Shown one piece after another: positions 52,819 to 61,630 of a DNA stretch of 64,000 bases. The notes below the pieces were generated by a model, which was not told the DNA's origin, made no database searches, and worked only from the letters and a program-made list of their open reading frames with translations. The DNA is from Loigolactobacillus coryniformis subsp. coryniformis KCTC 3167 = DSM 20001 (lineage in GTDB: Bacteria > Bacillota > Bacilli > Lactobacillales > Lactobacillaceae), in the NCBI RefSeq assembly GCF_002706425.1, contig NZ_CP017713.1:434001-498000 (forward strand), written 5' to 3'. Made by a program: the position numbers and the translations under genes. Position 1 is the stretch's first letter, and each line of letters begins with the position of its first letter.

Positions 52819-52936
52819 AGTTGCGGACTTTGCAACTACATACCACTTTCTGCCGCCGTCAAAATGGACAACCGTCTGTAACAGCAGAAATTTATTAGCG
52901 TACTTGGCTAATAAATTCACCTTAATTGTGAAATAA
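52819..52936 (+). promoter_or_regulatory. Recurrent hairpin leader motif before argF
   Basis: AGTTGC/GCAACT hairpin (52819-52837), ATGGACAACCGTCTGTAACAG, then hairpin 2 (TTTATTAGC, loop GTACTTG, GCTAATAAA; 52891-52915), and TTCAC-CTTAATT-GTGAA (52916-52932) before the argF ribosome site. Hairpin 2 loop and tail are nearly identical to the tag copies; hairpin 1 is displaced. Confidence 0.6.
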
Positions 52937-52949
52937 GAGGAGGCCAACT

Positions 52950-53969
52950 ATGAATCATTTTGCTAATCAATCATTTCTGAAAGAAATCGACTTTACACCT
53001 AGTGAATTAGAATACTTCATCGATTTTGCCCTGCATTTAAAACAGCTAAAGCAACAGCATATTCCGCATCATTATTTGCAAGGTAAAAATATCGCCTTAT
53101 TGTTTGAGAAAACGTCGACGCGGACGCGGTCAGCCTTTACCGTAGCGGCAACTGATCTCGGTGCGCACCCAGAATTTTTGGGCAAAGGGGATATTCAATT
53201 CGGTAAAAAAGAATCGACCGCTGATACCGCTAAAGTATTAGGTTCGATGTTTGATGGCATCGAGTATCGTGGCTTTGCCCAAGATACCGTGGAACAATTG
53301 GCGCAATATAGTGGCGTGCCAGTGTGGAACGGCCTAACCGATCAATGGCACCCCACCCAAATGATCGCTGACTTTATGACTTTAAAGGAACATTTTGGTC
53401 ATTTACCAGGCTTGACCTTAGCTTACGTGGGTGATGGCCGCAATAATATGGGGAATTCATTGTTGGTCACTGCCGCTATGTTAGGCGTCAATATTCATAT
53501 TGGCGCACCAACCGCCTTGCAACCAAGCGCGACCGTGGTGGCAATGGCGCAAAAAGCTGCCGCTAAAAGTGGCAGCAAAGTATTAGTGACGTCTGATCCT
53601 GTCGAAGCCGTTGCTGGCGCTGATGCGATCTATACTGATGTCTGGATCTCGATGGGTGAGGCAGTAGCGCCGCAGGAACGGATCAAGGAATTGTTACCTT
53701 ATCAGGTCAACGCTAAGTTAGTCGCACAAACTGAAAAAGTCGATACGATCGTCATGCACTGCCTGCCGGCTTACCATGATAAAAATACGGAAGTTGGTAA
53801 AGTGTTAGAAGATGAGTTTGGCGTTACTGCCTTGGAAATCACTGACGAAGTCTTTAATAGCGACCAATCAGTGGTTTTCCAAGAAGCAGAAAATCGCCTC
53901 CATTCGATCAAAGCAATTATGGCGGCAACTTTAGGTGATCTATTTATTCCAGAGCAACTTTTTAATTAA
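52950..53969 (+). CDS. argF: Ornithine carbamoyltransferase, anabolic
   Basis: Makes citrulline from ornithine and carbamoyl phosphate. 339 residues: carbamoyl-phosphate loop STRTRS (56-61), [41 protein letters not shown] and [15 protein letters not shown] before ATG 52950. Its place in argCJBDF next to carAB argues for the biosynthetic form; the ADI pathway is not in the window. Confidence 0.96.
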   Translation: MNHFANQSFLKEIDFTPSELEYFIDFALHLKQLKQQHIPHHYLQGKNIALLFEKTSTRTRSAFTVAATDLGAHPEFLGKGDIQFGKKESTADTAKVLGSMFDGIEYRGFAQDTVEQLAQYSGVPVWNGLTDQWHPTQMIADFMTLKEHFGHLPGLTLAYVGDGRNNMGNSLLVTAAMLGVNIHIGAPTALQPSATVVAMAQKAAAKSGSKVLVTSDPVEAVAGADAIYTDVWISMGEAVAPQERIKELLPYQVNAKLVAQTEKVDTIVMHCLPAYHDKNTEVGKVLEDEFGVTALEITDEVFNSDQSVVFQEAENRLHSIKAIMAATLGDLFIPEQLFN

Positions 53970-54018
53970 AAATACCCACCAATGTCAGTAACACGACTGA
54001 CATTGGTGGGTATTTTTA
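53967..54018. terminator. Bidirectional terminator, argF / DUF960
   Basis: AAAAATACCCACCAATGTCAG pairs almost perfectly with CTGACATTGGTGGGTATTTTT around TAACACGA. Confidence 0.93.
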
Positions 54019-54020
54019 GG

Positions 54021-54329
54021 TTAGGCTTCTGCCTCACGTGGTAGCAGGATCGTCTGTTGAGTACCGCTATCATAGGCGAAGATCGTTGCTGGAAAATCAC
54101 TAGTGTACGTAAATGGAGTATCAAAACTAGCGACGACTTCATGATCTTGCACATAATCATAAGTGACGTTGCCGTGATTGTTACTGATTTCAAAAACCAA
54201 AGTATGTGCTAGGGGAAAAACACCCTGCAAATTATTATCAATGATCGCCCAAATTGAATCGATCAATTCACCAGGGATGCTAGCAACGACACCATAAGAT
54301 GCGAACCGACTTTGCTTACTATCAAACAT
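54021..54329 (-). CDS. DUF960 family protein
   Basis: 102 residues; RFASYGVVASIPGELIDSIWAIIDNNLQGVFPL is the family signature and FEISNNHGNVTYDYVQ follows. Restricted to Firmicutes, function unknown. Acidic, soluble. Confidence 0.82.
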   Translation of the reverse strand: MFDSKQSRFASYGVVASIPGELIDSIWAIIDNNLQGVFPLAHTLVFEISNNHGNVTYDYVQDHEVVASFDTPFTYTSDFPATIFAYDSGTQQTILLPREAEA

Positions 54330-54451
54330 TAACTCAGCCTTCTTCCTATACCGAATATTGCTCCTAATTCTCTATTATACGCCATTCGCACAAAAAATAC
54401 CGCGTTGAATGTTTGGTCAAATTCGAAGAATATTTGCTGGATTGAAATTAA

Positions 54452-54493
54452 AAAACAGGCACACAAAGTTACCTTTCCTTGTGTGTCTGTTTC
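54452..54493 (-). terminator. Terminator of the PadR/DUF4097 operon
   Basis: AAACAGGCACACA pairs with TGTGTGTCTGTTT over a 15-nt loop; the minus strand ends in T-rich sequence. Confidence 0.8.
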
Positions 54494-54508
54494 GTATTTC
54501 TAGTACCG

Positions 54509-55369
54509 CTATTCAATATCGATGTCACCGCTCGCTGAAGTTATTTCTAAGCGATCCGCAGCATTAGGTTCTTGATTGTAGGGAGAACTGTGCTCAGCGT
54601 CATGAACGCTGATATCACCGGAATCAGCTTTTAAGCGATAGCCAGTGGTATCACTATTGTTTAGTTCAACGTCGCCGCTGTGGTTAGTCAAACCGATAAT
54701 ACCGCTAAGTTTAGTGTGTTCAATATCAGTATCACCGCTGTTGTTAGTTGCATTAAATTCAGTCAGCGTGCTATTGTCGATCGATAATTCACCGGAGTTT
54801 AATTGGCCAGTCACTTTATTTAAAGTCACGTGGGATAAATCGATGTCACCACTGTTGTTTTTAAATTCACCTTGATTTGTTACCGACAATTGGTTGACAG
54901 TCATGTCGCCTGAACCAAGAGTGATAGTGGCAGTCTTAGCGGCCACTTGTTGGATCGACAGATCACCACTGTTGAGATTCAAGTCAAGTTGCGCCAATGT
55001 TTTTTGGGGTAAGACGATTTTGACATGTGGCTGATGATTGCTGACGAAATCAAAGCCAAAACTAGGTAAACTACTGTTTCGGCTGATAGTTAAAATACCA
55101 GCGCTCAAATTGACTTTAGTGGCTTTAACTTCGGGACCGGAAACGGTCACGCTAGCTTGTTGACCGGCGACTAATTCAACATCTGTATCGGTCACGTCTA
55201 AATTCAATTGTTTGACTTGACCAAGTTTATGGGTGATTGTTCCATTACGTACGATCCGAAAACCATGGTCAAAAGTAACGCTGTTAACGCCACCCATTAG
55301 TGCGCCGATCCCGGCAAAAAGCAGACCAACGATCAAAATCAGGGTTGCCCATTTAGCTATTTTTCTCAT
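54509..55369 (-). CDS. DUF4097 family beta-strand repeat membrane protein
   Basis: 286 residues: one N-terminal membrane helix (about 7-27), then regular short repeats with a GD(I/L/M/T) turn (LNSGDLSIQQ, LGSGDMTVNQ, NNSGDIDLSH, LNSGELSIDN and so on), which predict a beta-helix outside the cell. Likely part of an envelope-stress unit with DUF1700 and PadR, whose genes overlap it by 4 bases each. No known ligand. Confidence 0.88.
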   Translation of the reverse strand: MRKIAKWATLILIVGLLFAGIGALMGGVNSVTFDHGFRIVRNGTITHKLGQVKQLNLDVTDTDVELVAGQQASVTVSGPEVKATKVNLSAGILTISRNSSLPSFGFDFVSNHQPHVKIVLPQKTLAQLDLNLNSGDLSIQQVAAKTATITLGSGDMTVNQLSVTNQGEFKNNSGDIDLSHVTLNKVTGQLNSGELSIDNSTLTEFNATNNSGDTDIEHTKLSGIIGLTNHSGDVELNNSDTTGYRLKADSGDISVHDAEHSSPYNQEPNAADRLEITSASGDIDIE

Positions 55370-55977
55370 ACGTGGTCAACTCCTTTCTGGTGGCGTTCTT
55401 GGAATTTATGGTAGATAAATTTAATCACGACAACGCCCATTTGGAGCAAGACTTTGACCACCATATAACCGATCAACATGGCTAAAACGCCTGCGCCTAA
55501 ACCGGCTAACCCCATACCGATGTAGAAAATACCCGTGGCGAAGGACTGGATCAAAATAGCAAAACCACTGATCAAAGCAAAACCGCCCGCAAATAATAAT
55601 GCGGCAACGACCATCATTGCCGCAAAAATAATTGCGCCTACTACCAATACGCCGGCAATCAACATGAAAATTATGGCGCCGGCTAAGGGAATCGCGATGG
55701 GTGAGGCAAAGAGGGCAAGTACAATGATCCAAATCAAACGGGCATTATGCCGCGGTGTTGCGGTAACGGTCTCAGTTTGGCGAATTGAATAATCGGCCAA
55801 GGTTTTGCGCGCCAACTGTTGTGGGGTACCCAGTTTAGCCGCGACCGCAGAATAATCAGCTAAATCGGCGTCTAAAATATATTCTTGATAATATTCAAGG
55901 ACATCGTTAACTTCATCGACATTTAACCCAACTAGTAACTGTTCAAATTCTTTTAAATAATCAGCGGTGGTCATCAA
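55366..55977 (-). CDS. DUF1700 family membrane protein
   Basis: 203 residues: N-terminal cytoplasmic helical domain (YLKEFEQLLVGLNVDEVNDVLEYYQEYI, KLGTPQQLARKTLADY) and about four hydrophobic helices. Overlaps the PadR gene and the DUF4097 gene by 4 bases at each end, so the three are translated together. Confidence 0.88.
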   Translation of the reverse strand: MMTTADYLKEFEQLLVGLNVDEVNDVLEYYQEYILDADLADYSAVAAKLGTPQQLARKTLADYSIRQTETVTATPRHNARLIWIIVLALFASPIAIPLAGAIIFMLIAGVLVVGAIIFAAMMVVAALLFAGGFALISGFAILIQSFATGIFYIGMGLAGLGAGVLAMLIGYMVVKVLLQMGVVVIKFIYHKFQERHQKGVDHV

Positions 55978-56291
55978 ATTTCACCTTCCTTTTTGAGTAG
56001 CCATTCAATGTTGTGTTTGTAGTCTTCCCAGTCATGGCGAATTTCGCCTAGTCGTTGCGTCCCCAGTGGTGTAATACGATAGTAGCGGCGGTTGCGACCT
56101 TTAAAGGGTTCATCATAGGTTTCTAGCGCGCCATCTTTTTTTAATCGGCGCAGTACCGGATATAGAGTTGATTCTGAAATCGTGATCGTTTGCTGGACCT
56201 GTTGGGTGATCGTGTAGCCATAATAATCTTTATCGGCTAACAAGGCTAAGACGCAACCGTCCAGTAATTCCGAACTAACAGGAATATTCAT
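55974..56291 (-). CDS. PadR family transcriptional regulator
   Basis: 105 residues. Winged HTH: LLDGCVLALLADKDYYGYTITQQVQQTITISESTLYPVLRRLKKDGALETY, RNRRYYRITPLG. ATG 56291 has GAGGAG upstream; the frame reaches 56306. Short (class s-PadR). Probably represses its own operon through the AT-rich repeats upstream. Confidence 0.92.
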   Translation of the reverse strand: MNIPVSSELLDGCVLALLADKDYYGYTITQQVQQTITISESTLYPVLRRLKKDGALETYDEPFKGRNRRYYRITPLGTQRLGEIRHDWEDYKHNIEWLLKKEGEI

Positions 56292-56315
56292 AACTATGCT
56301 CCTCACTATATTATA

Positions 56316-56369
56316 TATCGTATAGTATTAATATAAAAATATCATATAGTTAATATAATAATATGTCAA
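56316..56369 (-). promoter_or_regulatory. Promoter and direct-repeat operator of the PadR operon
   Basis: On the minus strand TTGACA (56369-56364), 17-base spacer, TATGAT (56346-56341). Two near-copies, ATCGTATAGTATTAATAT (about 56317-56334) and ATCATATAGTTAATAT (56341-56356), lie as direct repeats over the -10 region and downstream. Likely PadR sites. Confidence 0.65.
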
Positions 56370-56419
56370 GCAATAAAAAAATCTACCAAATAATTTTTGA
56401 TAGACTTTTTTAACGTATT

Positions 56420-57580
56420 TTAAAAATAATCGATCAAGCATGGTGCCTCATGGACTAGCGCTTGATCTAGTTTTTGTGCCACTTGCTGGCTGCCACTGAT
56501 CTCACCATAATGTAATAAATCAGTTAGGCGCCGATAACCAAAACTAGCTTTAGTTAAGCTTTGAATACTTAATTTGAGTTCGCCTGCGACGGTACTAGTG
56601 GCAATTTGCGTTTGGCCCTGTTGACGTTGTAACTGCCAAGTTGCTTGGTTAGCTGGTAAAATATCGTCGCTGACCTGTAAAGTAATCGGCGCAAAATCAC
56701 AGGTAAATGGGTAACGCTGGAGGAAATCCTTTAAATTAACGATTCGTGCCATCATGTAAGGCACGGTTTTCGCCGTTAGTGCATATGGTTCAGTCAAGCG
56801 ATCAAGCTGGGCTGCTGTTGGCGCGGCATAACTAAATTGTTGGTAGCTTGTGCCGTGTTTAGTGATAAACAACGCCAATTCTTGGTAAGTCGCACTGTCC
56901 ACAAATTGCCACTCTTGGACATCGAAGGTTGTGGCCGTGCGTTGATAGATCAAATAGCCCGTCAACTGTTGTTGTGCATCAAAACGTAAGGCAACTTCCC
57001 ATGCTGGATTTTTAGCACTTAAATACTGCCACCACCAATCAGGGCGCAAGAGCCCGCCACGCTGGCTACTTGGTTGAGCGGTATAAAAATCCTGTAATTG
57101 GGGCCAAGCTGTGGCTAAGGGAAGTCGCTGAATTTGACCATGAACATCGATTTTAAGTCGTGGTAAATCCGCGCTCGCTATTTGATAAAGTGTGTGATCA
57201 AAGACTTGCTCATAACCGAAGCGCCGATAATAACGGAAAGAAAACGGTGCTAAGCAGGATAGTGTGACGCCTTTAGCCGCCATTTCCGTTAGTGCTGTGC
57301 GCAATAATGTGCCGGCACCACCACGACCAGCAAACTCTGGTGCGCTCATCACGTCACCAATACCATTCATTTGATAGATGACTTGATGGAAATTGACCTG
57401 AAAGGGAATGATATAAAGACCGCTGACTAAACGTTGTTGTTCCTTTAGTCCGTAGACCCACGCGTGTTGATAACGCTGACTGAAAAAAGCGCGCCGCTGC
57501 GGGCTATCTGGCTTGTTAAATGCGTAAAGATACAATTGATAAAAATCTACCTCATCGGTTGTGTTTAAACGATAATTCAT
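56420..57580 (-). CDS. Eis-like GNAT acetyltransferase with SCP2-type C-terminus
   Basis: 386 residues. N-terminal GNAT domain with GIGDVMSAPEFAGRGGAGTLLRTAL (acetyl-CoA loop) and LAPFSFRYYRRFGYE; middle second GNAT-like domain; C-terminal sterol-carrier-like part. Eis-type enzymes acetylate amines on aminoglycosides or other small molecules; the substrate is unknown here. ATG 57580, 6 bases behind the mupG stop, so co-translated with that gene. Confidence 0.85.
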   Translation of the reverse strand: MNYRLNTTDEVDFYQLYLYAFNKPDSPQRRAFFSQRYQHAWVYGLKEQQRLVSGLYIIPFQVNFHQVIYQMNGIGDVMSAPEFAGRGGAGTLLRTALTEMAAKGVTLSCLAPFSFRYYRRFGYEQVFDHTLYQIASADLPRLKIDVHGQIQRLPLATAWPQLQDFYTAQPSSQRGGLLRPDWWWQYLSAKNPAWEVALRFDAQQQLTGYLIYQRTATTFDVQEWQFVDSATYQELALFITKHGTSYQQFSYAAPTAAQLDRLTEPYALTAKTVPYMMARIVNLKDFLQRYPFTCDFAPITLQVSDDILPANQATWQLQRQQGQTQIATSTVAGELKLSIQSLTKASFGYRRLTDLLHYGEISGSQQVAQKLDQALVHEAPCLIDYF

Positions 57581-57588
57581 AGGCACAC

Positions 57589-58680
57589 CTAGTTGTTAGC
57601 GACTAATTTAAAGTCGGCCCATGGTTTTAAGTGTTTTAACAAAATTTGATCGGCAGCGCTGATATGCCCAACCACATTGATGCGGCCATCGTTGGCAAAA
57701 TCCTGGCGGGCGATTTGCAATTCGCCTTTGTACTGACCGTAATCGTCATTGTCGATCAATAAATCACCAGCATAGATCGGTGTCGTATTGTTGGCGGGAA
57801 AGGCAGCATCTTTGTAGATGACACGAGTCATAGTTGAGCGAATGACATAATCAGAGAAGTCACCACGGTACGTCTGACTTTGGTCAAAAAGCACTTTACG
57901 TTCAGTGGCGGTGGCTGTTGGTTCTACATCAACGTGCAAAATGGGTTCTGGTGCGAAAAAGGCCTCACTGGCCGCTTTTAATTCGGCTTCACTCGCATAG
58001 GCATCACCAATCAAAACATCATCAATCAAGCCGCTAAGCCGTAAATGCTGAACTTGTGTTGAAATTGGTAAGTTACGGTGTTCCTCTAAAGTACTTAATC
58101 CGTCAGCCACTGGCCAAGGTCCAAAAGTTGCGCTTGGTGCAGTCACAAAGGCAGCCGTATTGATTGCGTATTGACGGTAGTTTTCGCAACAAGCTTTGAA
58201 ATAATCGTAGCCTAAGCCGGTAAATTTTTGGGGATAAAAATTGTGTGAGCCCAGCAAATTATCGCGATTTGGTGAATAATCCATGATCGTATCTAGGTAA
58301 TGGGTTCCTTTAGACATGTTGACTTCAATTTTTAAACCATAGGGATTATGGGTCATCCGTGCTTCTTCTTGGCCGGTAAAGCCTAGATCTAGCCGTACCC
58401 CCCAAGCACCTAACTCCTTGAAAAAGCTTAAGTCTTCATATGAAATACCCAGTTGTTCAAAAAGGTTAGGGTTCATATCGACCATTACTTGCATGCCTAA
58501 ACTATTGGCGTACGTGATCACTTGCTTAAAGTGCGCTATAACTTCTTGTTGGTCACCAGTGATCTCTAATAATGATGTGAAGACACGTTGAAAGCCATAC
58601 TTGTGTGCTAAATCTAAATAAGCCTGATCCTGTTCAAAAGTTGCACGTTCAGGATAGACGGAAACGCCTAATTTGCTCAT
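57589..58680 (-). CDS. mupG: MupG-type 6-phospho-N-acetylmuramidase (DUF871)
   Basis: Splits MurNAc-6-phosphate-GlcNAc made during wall recycling. 363 residues: TIM barrel (LGVSVYPERATFEQD, VMVDMNPNLFEQLGI, GVRLDLGF, IEVNMSKGTHYLDTI, GSHNFYPQKFTGLGYDYF) and a C-terminal cyclophilin-like domain (YAGDLLIDNDDYGQYKGELQI, NVVGHI). No murQ/murP next to it in the window. Confidence 0.9.
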   Translation of the reverse strand: MSKLGVSVYPERATFEQDQAYLDLAHKYGFQRVFTSLLEITGDQQEVIAHFKQVITYANSLGMQVMVDMNPNLFEQLGISYEDLSFFKELGAWGVRLDLGFTGQEEARMTHNPYGLKIEVNMSKGTHYLDTIMDYSPNRDNLLGSHNFYPQKFTGLGYDYFKACCENYRQYAINTAAFVTAPSATFGPWPVADGLSTLEEHRNLPISTQVQHLRLSGLIDDVLIGDAYASEAELKAASEAFFAPEPILHVDVEPTATATERKVLFDQSQTYRGDFSDYVIRSTMTRVIYKDAAFPANNTTPIYAGDLLIDNDDYGQYKGELQIARQDFANDGRINVVGHISAADQILLKHLKPWADFKLVANN

Positions 58681-58845
58681 AAAAAACTCTCCTTTAGTTA
58701 TCTGTAACGTTCGCGACCCAATTGTTAGCGGTCAGCTAATACCGCGAAAACTGGGGTTTAATTTAATAATCCGCTTACAGTATAGCATAGTTAGATATCT
58801 GTCTAGACCGATTGCCGGCTAATGGAATTTGTTGCTTAGGAAAAA

Positions 58846-58886
58846 ACAAACCCCGGAACAAAGCAGGTGGCTTCGTTTCGGGGTTC
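58846..58886 (-). terminator. Terminator of the SPFH gene
   Basis: AACCCCGAAACGAAGC/GCTTTGTTCCGGGGTT on the minus strand, then TTGTTTTTT. Confidence 0.9.
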
Positions 58887-58896
58887 ACTTAAAATG

Positions 58897-59823
58897 TTAT
58901 TTAGTTGCGGCTGCTTTATTCTTAGCTTTATCAACGGTCAATAAATCACCAATTACTGGTAGTTGACCTAAACTATCGGCAGTTGCGTTAGGCAATACAA
59001 CTGTATTTGCAGGACTCTTTGCTAGATCGCGAAAAGCGTCAATGTTCTGTTGAACAAAGTAGTTTTGCCCGGCGTCAGCCAAGACCACATTTAATTGTTG
59101 TGTTTGGTAAACTTGCGCATCAGTAGTTGTCCGGAGCGCAGTTGCTTTAGCGGTAGCAGTGTTGACCAAGACTTGGTTATTCGCTTCGTTGGTCTCCAGC
59201 AACGCCTGATTATTCGCTTGATTTTCTAACGTGATCGAGCGCGCTTTACCTTCAGCGCTGGCAATGGCCGCGTCACGTTCACGAGTCGCTTGCAGTAATT
59301 TATTCATAGAAGCTTGGATATCGGCTGATGGGTTGACTGAGTCAATGTTGATCCGATCAACATTTAAGCCGTAGCCGGCGGTGACTGATGAAATTTCTTT
59401 GAATAATTCTTTGTTGATCTCTTGAGTGCCGTTAAGGACCTCATTTAATTCTTTGTTACCAATGATTCCCCGTAAAGCTGCTCGTGTGTCCTGAACCATT
59501 GAACGGACGGAATCTTCGTTTTTAAAAACGAAGTCTTCAATATTAGTCACGTGATACTTTAAGGAAATCTTCACAGAAATTTCTGCGTTATCTTTAGTGA
59601 TCACCACTTGTTGATTCAGATCGACCGGCGTTTGTGCAGTACCGACAGTAATAATGTGTGAAATAAATGGTTTGATCACGTGGATCCCCGGTTCTAAAAT
59701 ACCATCAAAGCGGCCTAACGTTACGACGACGCCCTTGTTTGGTTGATTGACGATTTTGACCGTCAGTAGTAATAACGCAACCACTAAAATAATAATGATC
59801 CCAAGCAAAATCAATGTACCCAT
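58897..59823 (-). CDS. SPFH/Band 7 membrane protein (QmcA/stomatin-like)
   Basis: 308 residues: one N-terminal helix (about 3-24), the SPFH domain (NQPNKGVVVTLGRFDGILEPGIHVIKPF; RSMVQDTRAALRGIIGNKELNEVL; YGLNVDRINIDSVNPSADIQ), a long coiled coil rich in Ala/Gln/Asn (about 190-260), and a loose tail. Forms membrane scaffolds and often works with FtsH-type proteases. GGAGG before ATG 59823; the frame reaches 59838. Confidence 0.92.
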   Translation of the reverse strand: MGTLILLGIIIILVVALLLLTVKIVNQPNKGVVVTLGRFDGILEPGIHVIKPFISHIITVGTAQTPVDLNQQVVITKDNAEISVKISLKYHVTNIEDFVFKNEDSVRSMVQDTRAALRGIIGNKELNEVLNGTQEINKELFKEISSVTAGYGLNVDRINIDSVNPSADIQASMNKLLQATRERDAAIASAEGKARSITLENQANNQALLETNEANNQVLVNTATAKATALRTTTDAQVYQTQQLNVVLADAGQNYFVQQNIDAFRDLAKSPANTVVLPNATADSLGQLPVIGDLLTVDKAKNKAAATK

Positions 59824-59986
59824 AATAAATTCCTCCAATCAGTTATTACCTCCAAGTATACCTGATTTTGCTAGTGAATTGGGTTTCATTTTACCGGAAT
59901 TATTTTGACCAAAAAAGAAGCGATCGGCGGAATAAATCTGGGAGGTTAGTGATGTTTAAGTTTAATTAAAAGACGGTTGCTTAATC

Positions 59987-60016
59987 TTGTAACCGAGTTC
60001 AGAAAACGGTTATACT
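59987..60016 (+). promoter_or_regulatory. dha operon promoter with inverted repeat
   Basis: TTGTAA (59987-59992), 18-base spacer, TATACT (60011-60016). TAACCG (59990-59995) and CGGTTA (60007-60012) form an inverted repeat that spans both boxes, a likely operator. Confidence 0.6.
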
Positions 60017-60051
60017 GAATGTGAACGTAATCAAAATTGGAGGCCAGATTG

Positions 60052-61056
60052 ATGAAAAAAATTATGAACGATCCACAAAACATTGTGCCGGAAATGGTAG
60101 CTGGTTTGGTCCAAGCCTATCCGCAATACGTTGAGCGCTTGCCCGAAACTGAAGCGTTAGTTCGTCATGATAAAGCATCGATGGAAAACAAGGTTGGTGT
60201 GATCAGCGGTGGCGGTAGCGGTCATGAACCGACCCATGCTGGCTTTGTTGGTGCCGGAATGCTGTCGGCCGCTGTCGCTGGTCAAGTTTTCACCTCACCA
60301 ACACCAGATCAGATCTACGCAGCAATCAAGGCTGCTGATCACGGTAAGGGTGTATTTATGGTCATTAAAAATTATTCCGGCGACGTCATGAATTTTGATA
60401 TGGCCAAGGATATGGCGGATCTTGATGATATTCAAGTAAAATCGATCGTCGTTGATGATGATATTGCGGTTGAGAACAGCACCTACACACAAGGTCGTCG
60501 TGGTGTTGCCGGGACAATTTTCATGCATAAAATTATTGGTGCTGCGGCTGATCAAGGTGCTTCGTTGGATGAACTAGAAGCATTGGCTAAAAAAGTTTTA
60601 CCGAATATCAAAACGATCGCAGTGGCACTATCCGGTGCGACGGTACCAGAAGTTGGCAAACCTGGATTTGATTTAGCGGATGATGAAATTGAATATGGAG
60701 TCGGAATTCATGGCGAACCCGGTTATCGTAAAGAAAAGTTACAACCCTCTAAGGCACTAGTTACTGAACTTCTAGGTCGTTTAAAGGCTGAATTTAAGTA
60801 TCAAGCTGGTGACCATTTTGCTGTTTTGATCAACGGGATGGGGGCAACGCCATTAATGGAACAATATGTCTTTACCCATGATGTGTTGGATCAATTAGCA
60901 GCTGAAAAGATTACTGTTGATTTCACTAAGGTCGGCAACTATATGACTTCGTTAGATATGGCCGGTATTTCGCTAACTTTGTTTAAGTTGGCAGACGATG
61001 CTTGGTTAAAGGGACTACAATATCCGGTAGATACGATTGCTTGGACGCAGAAATAA
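60052..61056 (+). CDS. dhaK: Dihydroxyacetone kinase subunit DhaK
   Basis: Binds dihydroxyacetone covalently. 334 residues: VGVISGGGSGHEPTHAGFVGAGML, IKNYSGDVMNFDMAKD, and the substrate His220 in EYGVGIHGEPGY. ATG 60052 is 9 bases behind TTGGAGG; the TTG at 60037 lies inside that site. First gene of dhaK-orf-dhaL-dhaM. Confidence 0.95.
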   Translation: MKKIMNDPQNIVPEMVAGLVQAYPQYVERLPETEALVRHDKASMENKVGVISGGGSGHEPTHAGFVGAGMLSAAVAGQVFTSPTPDQIYAAIKAADHGKGVFMVIKNYSGDVMNFDMAKDMADLDDIQVKSIVVDDDIAVENSTYTQGRRGVAGTIFMHKIIGAAADQGASLDELEALAKKVLPNIKTIAVALSGATVPEVGKPGFDLADDEIEYGVGIHGEPGYRKEKLQPSKALVTELLGRLKAEFKYQAGDHFAVLINGMGATPLMEQYVFTHDVLDQLAAEKITVDFTKVGNYMTSLDMAGISLTLFKLADDAWLKGLQYPVDTIAWTQK

Positions 61057-61079
61057 ACCTAACTTGAGGAGGAAATTTC

Positions 61080-61607
61080 ATGTACACGCTGGAGCCACAA
61101 TTATTTTCTGGTGAACGCGCGCCAGCAACTAAGGATATCGCGACTAAAATCAATACGCATTTGACGCCATTGACTTTCAGTTTTACCACCGCTGGCGTCA
61201 CAGCGAGTACTTTGATTTTAACTAAAGCGCAAATTGCACTGCGTGATGAGCGAGGTGTAACTTTTCTGCAAGAATCATGGGATGCGGTTGGTTCGGTGCA
61301 ACTAGGCTATTTACGCGCGGGTAATTTAGCGGCAGATACCACTGCGCTATGGTTGTTACTTGTGTTTAAGATCGCCGGGCGGCCGTATTACATTGTCAGT
61401 CGTGATTTTCAGTCATTACCGCAACTGATTGCAGTCTTGACTGCCCATGATGTTGACTTAGATGACCCGTTGGATCTACTGCCACAGGTGTTGTCAGCGC
61501 CTAAACCACTGACGCCACAGTTTACGGCTGATTTATTGGCTGCTTATCCGCAGATGATCCAAGGCACTGACTTTCCGACTAATGCGCGTTGTTTAGCCGA
61601 AATTTAA
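61080..61607 (+). CDS. Protein of unknown function inside the dha operon (175 aa)
   Basis: No family recognised. 175 residues, no signal or membrane helix; the middle (ALWLLLVFKIAGRPYYIVSRDF) is hydrophobic like a buried strand, and the C-terminal third is Leu/Pro rich. GAGGAGG 7 bases before ATG 61080 shows it is translated. It lies between dhaK and dhaL with short gaps on both sides, so a role in dihydroxyacetone use or its control is likely by context only. Confidence 0.75.
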   Translation: MYTLEPQLFSGERAPATKDIATKINTHLTPLTFSFTTAGVTASTLILTKAQIALRDERGVTFLQESWDAVGSVQLGYLRAGNLAADTTALWLLLVFKIAGRPYYIVSRDFQSLPQLIAVLTAHDVDLDDPLDLLPQVLSAPKPLTPQFTADLLAAYPQMIQGTDFPTNARCLAEI

Positions 61608-61630
61608 TTTAATGAAGGGAAGATCAATTG

